Assembly: GCF_026914185.1 (NCBI RefSeq)
Contig: NC_070562.1
Coordinates: 6,696,001 to 6,760,000, forward strand
Direction: 5' to 3'
From: Puccinia triticina
Lineage: Eukaryota > Basidiomycota > Pucciniomycetes > Pucciniales > Pucciniaceae
Length of the DNA stretch: 64,000 nucleotides
The notes under the pieces are model-generated. The model saw only the letters and a program-made list of their open reading frames with translations, ran no database searches and was not told where the DNA came from. Both the position numbers and the translations under genes were made by a program. How positions within the stretch are numbered: the first letter of the stretch is position 1; the number at the start of each line of letters is the position of its first letter. Shown piece after piece: positions 56,777-64,000 of this stretch.

Positions 56777-57420
56777 TATGCATCCGTCTATGCATGTCGA
56801 TCTGCATGCGTCATCAATCTACATACATAGTCATGACGATCGATCTGGACCCCGCTTGTGAACTCTGGTCATCCACACATTATTCGCCAATAACTCAATT
56901 CCCCCTTTCCGTTCCGTTCTCTCTTCCTCTTATCAAATCATCATCGCTTTCATTGTCAACCCTTCGACCCTCATCGATTCTATCTTATTCGAAGACATTC
57001 TCCTTTGCATCGAATCAATCATAAAAATCTGATAACTCAATCTTAACCCTCGTCGACTTCAATCTCTCAGGAGGAGCTAGGATCAGTCTCTGGGCAGGTA
57101 TACAGTCTTATTTCTTACTGTCGACCAACATCATTCAACTTGTTATTGACATTGTTGTATACTCAATCACTTTATGCTTTTCCGTTGTGATAATCCTGGT
57201 GTTTGCGTGTCGTCATTGTTATCATTGTGTCGAGATTTCTTTGGTTTAATTCATTTTTCTTTAAGGTATTTATCAGCATTTTATTGTTACGATTGTTCTA
57301 TAACTATTGTTCTATAACTAATCTGTTTTCATTTCATTCCTTTAAGTGTTATTTACTTTTATTGAGTTTTACTATATATCTGTTTCAATAAAGTAATTCG
57401 TCTACCATTTTTACACATAC

Positions 57421-57766
57421 ATACCATAGTAGTCTCCCACTCGTAAATTTAATATAGCTTGGGCTTAGCTCCACCGGGAGTGGTTGAGATCATTGGCCAA
57501 TCTGGAGGACTTCGCGCCATTCCGCAGCCAGAAAGCCTTAATTTTTGCGGACAAGTGCTGTCCCAGGGCCTGCAGATCTGGTTCTGCAGGGTCTGTAGAT
57601 CTCGACGGGAAGAGCTAGCCTCGAGCTACAGTAGCCCCCGGCAAGGATGCTCTGATCGAGATGGGGGGTGCTCTGGCGGTGCGCTGTGGTGTGTTGCAGT
57701 GGGCCGGGCGAGAAGCGGGGCGGGCGACCGAGAACCACCACGAACAGTGCCAGCACCCTCCCGCCG
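57421..57766. promoter_or_regulatory. Upstream region of Chs5
   Basis: A sharp rise in GC content begins at about 57470, after the solo LTR. No TATA box is evident. The solo LTR ends only about 350 bases before the start codon, so it is close enough to affect this promoter, which is inference. Confidence 0.4.
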
Positions 57767-60206
57767 ATGGCCTCCACCGGCTACACCCTCGCCCACCCGG
57801 CCGACCTCGATGGCGAGACCAGCTACACCTTCAGTCAGTCATCCCCTGCTCACTCCCCAAAACCCAGCCCCAAGTAGCTGATCCGTCTCCTCGCTCTCCT
57901 GCCAGCCTGCGGGAAGATAGACGCCGGGGTGCGTATTCCACTAACTGGCAGCAGCAGAAAGAAAACTCATCGAAAACTGTGCATCTTTTCGTTGCCAGAT
58001 CGCAGTTCTTATCGGCTCTCATGCGCATCTGATCGAGTTTCCGTCGCTGCTGCTTCCCCCCGGATGCGAGACAGGATCGATCGTCAGCATCACTTGCACG
58101 CGTGACAATGCAGCCGAGAAAGCACAGGCGGAATCCTTCTGGGATCTGCAGACGAAGATCGTCAATCAGTTTGGACAACAGTCCCCGCAACCACCCAGCC
58201 TTCGACTCCGGTCGGTCACCCAGACATCCGTCACACTCGAATGGGACAAGCTGGAGCTGGCCCAATGCAAACTGCTCTCGCTGTCGATGTGGAAGAACGG
58301 CCAACGGCTCGGAACCCTCCCCAACCCACTCAACAACACATCCACCAAGCTCTCAGGGCTAGACCTCGACAGCGAGTACTCCTTCCATCTGGTCATGAAA
58401 ACCACCGGCGGCTCATTCAACTCGCAGCAGATCAAAGTCAAGACCCATTCACTCAACGACACCTCCGGCATCAACGTCTGCTTTGGGGTCATCGTCCCCG
58501 AGGAGCTCAAGGAACAGGCCAAGGAAGCAATCCAACAGCTCGACGGCAGATGGTCCGACAAGATCCAAATCGACACCACCCACTTCGTGTGCACGATGCC
58601 CTACCAGGCCCAGCATGGCCCCAACAAGACCGCACAGCCGAACACCTTTCCGTCTCTTGAATACCAGCGCGCCCTCCAGCTATCCATCCCCGTCGTCCAG
58701 CCCTCGTGGCTACAGGCCTGTTTACATGAACGCAAAATGGTGCCCATCGCCGCCCATTATCTGGGAGCCCAACCACCGCCCCTGGGCACCTCCCCGACGA
58801 CGATCAACTCCGCCGGCCCTTTCACACGTGCCCGCTCAGCCAGCAAGTCCAACACCCAGTCCTCGGCCCCCATGTCCCCCGGAACCGTCCACGAAGGCGG
58901 CTACAATCCGGCTGGGCCTTCGGGACCATCTGCGAGTGGCAGTCGCCAGCACGAGCGTGCAAACTCGGCCCCCGCTCTCGCCGCCATCCCTGATACGAAA
59001 GACCACGTCGAAAAATCATCATCCGCCGCGCTCTCAGTGATCATAGAGAATAAAGACAGCGACACGGTGGCCAGCCAAAAGGAGAACGGAACCCTGGCGG
59101 GGACAGCCTACAACCCCGCCCAACCATCCTCATCTCGTGACGTGCACCTGGTGACTCCGGAGACGACGACCGAGTCCGCGGCTTCGGAGAAAACGCTGAA
59201 GGTTTCTACGACACTCGAGCAGTACGCCCTGGACCACCAACAGCCTCATCTGCCGACCCCGCCGACGTTCACGACGGGGCTGTCGGACATCTTGAAGGAG
59301 AACGTGGACTCGCCGGCAGAGAACGAGAGCAGCAGTCCGGCGGGGCCCCACGAGCCCCTGGGCCAGCCGCCTGGGCCGCCGGCCGGCGCGGCCTCCTCGG
59401 CTCGGGCGGGCGGTCCGAACGGAGAGACCAAGGGGGCCCCGGCCGAGGAGGAGGAAGCCGAGCCGAGGGCTGAGGACGCGGGGCCCTCGTCGACGCGGGG
59501 GATGCACCAACTGACGGCCGAGAACAGCGGCCTAGTGGACCAGAGTCTGGCCCAGCTGACCAGCCAGGACGCTCCGCCGACCCGGAGGATGGGCGACGAG
59601 GCCGGCGACGACGACGACCCGTTCTCCGCCGCCAGCCCGACCATCTCCAACCCCTCCCCGCTCGCCGACCGGCCCGGGTTCAGCCGCTCTAACTCGCTCA
59701 ACCACGCCCCCTTCGTCGGCTTCTTGTCCCCCGCTAGCTCCCATCTCTCGCCCGTCATCGGCCCTAATCCCGGCCACATCCTGGCCCCCGTGCCCGACGA
59801 GCCTCCGCCGCCTGGCGGGCCGGGCCAGCCTCTCACTCCCGCATCCCTGCCCGATGCGCCCGTCCCCGCTGCCTCAGAAGCGGCCCTCGCCGGGCCCACG
59901 ATGCCCGAGAGTCTCGCCGCCGACGCCCCCCTCCGGCCGCTGGCATTCGGGGCCACGCCGGAGGACGAGCCGGAGGAGGCGGCCGACGAGAAGGCCGGCT
60001 CGGGCTCCGGCGACACCTTCTTCTCCTCCACCTCCGACGCCCTCCCCGCCCCGGACCTCCCGGGCGGCCTCCCTGCGCCGGCCCCGATCAGCCCCGACGG
60101 CCTCGCTCTCGACCAAACTAACGACAGCATCGATCTGCGCGACTTCCACGACCTCAGCCTCGCCGATCTGCCCGACCATCCCACTCCACCCCAGCCGGAC
60201 ACATAA
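57767..60206 (+). CDS. CHS5: Chs5-like exomer scaffold protein (chitin synthase export)
   Basis: Exons 57767-57833, 57906-57928 (23 bases) and 57999-60206: 765 residues, all phases fit. The N-terminal part CGKIDAGIAVL...HLIEFPSLLLPPG matches the Chs5 dimerisation segment. A fibronectin type III domain spans about 95-183 (LRLRSVTQTSVTLEWDKL) and a BRCT domain about 185-288 (GINVCFGVIVPEEL, VVQPSWLQACLHERKMV). This FN3-BRCT pair is diagnostic for Chs5, which with Arf1 forms the exomer coat carrying chitin synthase III and other cargo from the trans-Golgi to the surface. Residues 290-765 are a long disordered acidic Pro/Ser/Ala-rich tail, usual for the family. Codon use is strongly GC at third positions, unlike the transposons next to it. 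Confidence 0.93.
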
Positions 60207-61120
60207 TCCCTCCCCCCAAAAAACCCCTTGTCGATCTCCCTTCCGTTGTCCATGTTCTCTTGACGTGATGGCTGTGTGGCGCCTGGCTCCAGGTCTCCAT
60301 GTCTTGTTAACTTTTGTGGTATATTTTGTCTATTTATTTGTATGTGGGCCGATGATATTATAGAGTGATTGTTACACATGAACCGGGGGCCTTTTTGTGA
60401 GATGGAGCGGGGCGCGAGAGCGCGCAAGGCCGCGGGGGGAGATGGTGGGGCAGAAGAGATTCGAGTCTGGGGGTCTTCTGGCTGGATGCGGGCTTCCAGA
60501 GCCCGGGGTGCCGGACTGGGATTGGGGCCCTGTGCGCGGCGCTTCGTTGGTCCCTCTGCCGCTGGAGGAGAGGACCTGGGCTGGTTGAGAGTTGGTAGGA
60601 ATGCCCCAGAGTGGTGCTTGGTTTGCACCCCCCCCATTCTTGGTGGACCCTGCATTCTACACACCGGCCAGGCTGTCTGGCTGGTTCGCCACTGTGGCAA
60701 AGCTTTTTTTTGTGGGAATAAAGAAAGCCCCACAGGCAGGTGTGATTATTTCTTTTCATCAAGACACCATCGTCTGCTTCTGGTGAGCGGCGCTACATTG
60801 CTTGTAATGGTTTCCTCTTTATTTCGTTTGATAGATCCTCGTAAGAAAACTACTAGTTCATGGTACATCTTCGGCACATACAAATGATATAGGTATAATC
60901 CACATTGTGTGGAGAGTTGACAGAGACGTTCTAGATTGGAAGGTTGGTTGAAGGATGAGAAGAGAAGAAAAAAGATGTGGGTATGTAGAGTTTCTGCGCA
61001 ACGGGTCATTATCACTGTCAGTGGAACGAAGAATAGAGAATGATTGTGAGCCGATATGCTTGACTGATGCGTTGAAAATGAAGAATTATCGACAACACTC
61101 ACCACCTGTGGTTGCTCTTC
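60207..61120. other. Intergenic between Chs5 and KEP-A, convergent ends
   Basis: Both flanking genes end here. No supported frame; the minus-strand frame 59246-60733 is a GC shadow of Chs5. AATAAAG at 60717-60723 is a possible polyadenylation signal. Confidence 0.5.
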
Positions 61121-62403
61121 CTAGTGTGAAGCTGTGTCCGCAGCAGCAGCAGAATCAGTGGTGCCGCCAGTGCCAGAGGGGCTCGTGTTCAGCTGCTGGG
61201 CCTCTTGGGTGGTCGGAGATTCCTTATGACTGGGCTGCGGATTTCAACGGAGGAGTGAGCAAGGACGTGGCCATAGGATGGTGAACTTCGCGACAGCTTA
61301 CCTCGGCGCCGTCCTTCTTGTTCTCGGCGGCCGTCGTGGCGGCAGGTTGATTTCGCTTGGTGTGCGTGCCGGCGCCGTGCGTCGCGTCCGCCGCATCAGT
61401 CGTCGGGCCAGCATCGGCATTCAGTTGAGAAGTTGGGGGAGCCGAGTCGGCCTTCTCCGCCGATCCGGCAGGTTGATTTTGCTGTGAATGCGCGCCAGCG
61501 CCGTGCGCCGCATCAGCTGTTGGGCCATTAGTGTCAGCATTCAGTTGAGAAGTCGGGGGAGCTGAGTCGGCCTTCTCCGGCGGTCCGGCAGGTTGATTTC
61601 GCTTGGTGTGCGCGCCGGCGCCGTGCGTCGCGTCCGCCGCATCAGTCGTCGGGCCAGCATCGGCATTCAGTTGAGAAGTTGGGGGGGCTGAGTCGGCCTT
61701 CTCCGGCGGTCCGGCAGGTTGATTTCGCTTTGTGTGCGCGCCGGCGCCGTGCGTCGCGTCCGCCGCATCAGTCGTCGGGTCAGCATCGGCATTCAGTTGA
61801 GAAGTTGGAGGGGCTGAGTCGGTCTTCGCAGCGTGACCATCGCTGGCGGGGTTGCTGGCGGCAGCTCCGTCCGCGTTTCGCTTTGTGTGCTTGGCATCAC
61901 CGGACTGGCCATCGGCAGCTGGCTGGCCACTTGGAGGATCGGCATTTAGCTGGGAAGTAGAAGGCGCCGAGTCTGTCTTCTCAGCGTGACCACCGCTGGC
62001 GGGTTTGCTGGCGGCAGCTCCCTCGGCATTTCGCTTCGTGTGCTTGGCATCACCGGACTGGCCATCGGCTGCTGGCTGGCCAGTTGTCGCATCAGCGTTT
62101 AGCTGAGAAGTAGAAGGCGCCGAGTCTGTCTTCTCAGCGTGACCATCGCTGGCGGGTTTGGTGTTGGCCTAAGTTTGGATTCAAGTATCAGCTCACTGCC
62201 GAGAAGCGGGTCGTGTCGCGGGGACTTACCTGTGCTGCAGCCGCCTCGGACTTGGCTCCGCCGACTTCAGCGGGACCGGAGGCTGCCGGAGTGCCGGCCT
62301 TCTCCTGTGCAACGTCGCCCGCAGACGACGGGGCAGCTGAGGCAAGTCCGGCCAAGGCTGAGACAACCAGGACGAAAGAAAAGAGGGTCTTTCTGGCTTG
62401 CAT
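61121..62403 (-). CDS. Kex2-type repeat secreted precursor, copy A (KEP-like)
   Basis: Exons 62403-62230, 62168-61302 and 61234-61121: 384 residues. The signal peptide MQARKTLFSFVLVVSALAGL ends ASA before APSS. The mature chain is a chain of repeats of about 43-52 residues, each with EKADSAPPTSQLNAD, an acidic Asp/Thr/Ala stretch, and HTKR followed by Asn. Five KR sites are present (KHTKRNAEG, KHTKRNADG, two AHTKRNQPAG, THTKRNQPA); one repeat has HSQQN instead. KR is the Kex2 site, so the precursor would be cut into several similar peptides, as in the fungal KEP class. No Cys. Introns of 61 and 67 bases are standard. A TATA box (TATAAAA) lies at 62547-62541, 138 bases before the ATG. Role of the peptides is unknown. 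Confidence 0.88.
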
Positions 62404-63214
62404 CTTGGATTCGTTCGGAGTTTTCGTCGGAAGCGTAAGAAGGTATGTATCAGCTGCTGGGGTGGGGCTGTCGATGGCTGGATGGGCTGCTGGGGCTGGA
62501 GTGAGCTGAGGAATCCCCAAACCGACACGGAAGGCCTTGCTTTTATATTCGTCGGCCATGAGGCCTTCGCTGCACCCGACTAACTGGCCGATGCCCTTGG
62601 AGGTGAGTTCAAAATGACGACCATCAGCGACCATCACACACCATGTGAACATATCCTTCCCAACAGAAGGAGATGTGTGGATCAGCAATTGATCATCTGC
62701 TTGTGGCTCCAGCTTCGACATCAATTCTTCCTTCACTTTCTACTGCTTCCCACGGGATCCTTGATGGTACCGACGGCCCAACTCAATCGGAGCCATGACT
62801 GTCTTTGAAAATCTACGCAGAACACACCGTATTCCAGACTACACAAACTATGGTTGGTTGGTGGGTCCACACATTCCTTCAGTCGGGAAGGATCTGTCAT
62901 GGTGTGTGCGCGTCATCTATTCCGGATCACATGGAGGAGCGGCGGTCTGGTGCAGGATGCCATCAGATCGGTGCTGCATAGTTGCCACTCAGTGTCTCTA
63001 TGATGGATGCGTATCAAACATCAGTTGGTCACCAACACAAGGTAGACCAGTCACCAGACAGGCCGATGATTATAAAACCAAGGCCTTCCGTGCCGGTTTG
63101 GGGATTCCTCAGCTCACTCCAGCCCAAGCAGCCCATCCAGCCATCGACAGCCCCACCCCAGCAGCTGATACATACCTTCTTACGCTTCCGACGAAAACTC
63201 CGAACGAATCCAAG
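62404..63214. promoter_or_regulatory. Shared divergent promoter between the two KEP-like genes
   Basis: The two halves are inverted homologs. TATAAAA lies at 62541-62547 (minus) and 63071-63077 (plus), each embedded in a matching AAGGCCTTCCGTG context. A second matched block ATCCACACAT...GGGAAGGAT...CATGGTGTGTG lies further out (62630-62690 and 62865-62925). The centre, about 62700-62860, is not symmetric. No gene is needed to explain the open frames here. Confidence 0.65.
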
Positions 63215-64000
63215 ATGCAAGCCAGAAAGACCCTCTTTTCTTTCGTCCTGGTTGTCTCAGCCTTGGCCGGACTTGCCTCAGCTGCCCCGTCGTCGACGGG
63301 CGATGTTGCACAGGAGAAGGCCGGCACTCCGGCAGCCTCCGGTCCCGCTGACATCGGCGGAGCCAAGTCCGAGCCGCCTGCAGCACAGGTAAGTCCCCGC
63401 GACACGACCCGCTTCTCGGCAGTGAGCTGATGCTTGAATCCAAACTTAGGCCAACACCAAACCCGCCAGCGATGGTCACGCTGAGAAGACAGACTCGGCG
63501 CCTTCTACTTCTCAGCTAAACGCTGATGCGACAACTGGCCAGCCAGCAGCCGATGGCCAGTCCGGTGATGCCAAGCACACGAAGCGAAATGCCGAGGGAG
63601 CTGCCGCCAGCAAAACCGCCGCCGATGGTCACGCTGATAAGACAGACTCGGCGCCTTCTACTTCCCAGCTAAATGCCGATCCTCCAAGTGGCCAGCCAGC
63701 TGCCGATGGCCAGTCCGGTGATGCCAAGCACACAAAGCGAAACGCGGACGGAGCTGCCGCCAGCAACCCCGCCAGCGATGGTCACGCTGCGAAGACCGAC
63801 TCAGCCCCTCCAACTTCTCAACTGAATGCCGATGCTGACCCGACGACTGATGCGGCGGACGCGACGCACGGCGCCGGCGCGCACACAAAGCGAAATCAAC
63901 CTGCCGGACCGCCGGAGAAGGCCGACTCAGCCCCCCCAACTTCTCAACTGAATGCCGATGCTGGCCCGACGACTGATGCGGCGGACGCGACGCACGGCGC
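63215..64000 (+). CDS. Kex2-type repeat secreted precursor, copy B, cut by window end
   Basis: Exon 1 63215-63388, exon 2 from 63450 to beyond the window. The first 58 residues match copy A except for a few changes (PSSTGD, PADIGG, SEPPAAQ). The repeats are in the same order with the same KR sites: two KHTKRNA and one AHTKRNQPAG before the end. One difference is KTAADGHADKTDS in place of KPASGGHAEKTDS. Splice sites and the in-frame stop inside the intron are conserved. The rest of exon 2 and exon 3 must lie to the right. Confidence 0.88.

Larger units (their letters stand above)
51664..57415 (+). repeat. Solo Copia LTR split by MULE B
   Basis: 51664-51696 is the first 33 bases of the LTR seen at 13815; 56777-57415 is the remainder. 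The outer 5-bp target duplication CATAC is intact at 51659-51663 and 57416-57420, and no internal Copia sequence is present, so this is a solo LTR left by LTR recombination, later entered by MULE B. It differs from the full element's LTRs at several sites, for example an extra ACAT near 56822. Confidence 0.93.
61121..64000. repeat. Inverted duplication containing the KEP-like gene pair
   Basis: The sequence from about 62560 leftwards mirrors that from about 63060 rightwards with very few differences, over at least 940 bases per arm to the window edge. Weaker homology continues inwards to about 62690 and 62865. The axis is near 62775. Confidence 0.85.

Noticed and set aside
59246..60733. 495-codon minus-strand frame
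   Set aside because: Antisense shadow of the GC-rich Chs5 tail; no domain or splice structure.
62188..62736. 182-codon minus-strand frame starting MKEELMSK
   Set aside because: It reads through the promoter and then through the intron of KEP-A; the signal peptide begins at the internal Met at 62403.
1..64000. CRISPR array, rRNA or tRNA genes
   Set aside because: No regularly spaced direct repeats with unique spacers were seen, and no cloverleaf with the usual GGTTCGA-type T arm or rRNA signature could be found by eye. A tRNAscan run could still find one I missed.

Overview
The window looks like nuclear DNA of a basidiomycete, most likely from Pucciniomycotina (a rust or close relative). The evidence is many short GT-AG introns of about 50-90 bases, a Chs5/exomer gene, a fungal-specific transcription factor gene, small secreted protein genes, and a dense mix of Copia, DIRS-like, LINE, Helitron, MULE, hAT and Harbinger elements. 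The exact species cannot be read from the sequence. Several transposon genes are broken by TGA where a relative or family motif has Arg, which suggests C-to-T decay at CpG sites, as known from fungi that methylate repeats.

Layout. 0.3-1.3 kb: a GC-rich gene for a proline-rich protein. 2.3-2.7 kb: a single-exon cysteine-rich secreted protein. 2.8-10 kb: no convincing gene, but inverted repeats, a 213-bp hAT MITE, a 0.9-kb terminal-inverted-repeat element carrying a minisatellite, and GC-rich hairpins. 10.85-13.47 kb: an 11-exon fungal-specific transcription factor gene with a 10-base microexon. 13.8-19.4 kb: a complete Copia element with almost identical 663-bp LTRs, a 5-bp target duplication and a disabled polyprotein. 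20.3 kb, 43.9 kb and 51.0 kb: three paralogous small secreted proteins. 21.5-25.1 kb: a decayed DIRS-like copy plus an intact tyrosine recombinase on the opposite strand. 25.1-30.75 kb: repeats and two decayed Helitron helicase copies, each followed by a canonical hairpin + CTAG end. 31.0-40.4 kb: a second DIRS-like element (spliced gag, RT, RNase H) on the minus strand, split by a 5.9-kb MULE-type transposon that itself holds a Harbinger MITE. 40.9-42.2 kb: a third DIRS-like fragment, split by a hAT-like MITE. 45.05-50.58 kb: a LINE inserted between secreted paralogs 2 and 3. 51.66-57.42 kb: a solo Copia LTR split by a second, intact MULE copy. 57.8-60.2 kb: Chs5. 61.1-64.0 kb: two near-identical genes for Kex2-type repeat secreted precursors in a head-to-head inverted duplication; the second runs off the window.

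Host genes sit at both ends and the interior is a nested transposon landfill. The most notable items are the KEP-like divergent gene pair, the three-member secreted family whose flanks are far better conserved than its coding region, and the MULE family joining a GCM1-type zinc finger, a DDE transposase, a cysteine-peptidase-like domain and AT-hook-like basic motifs.
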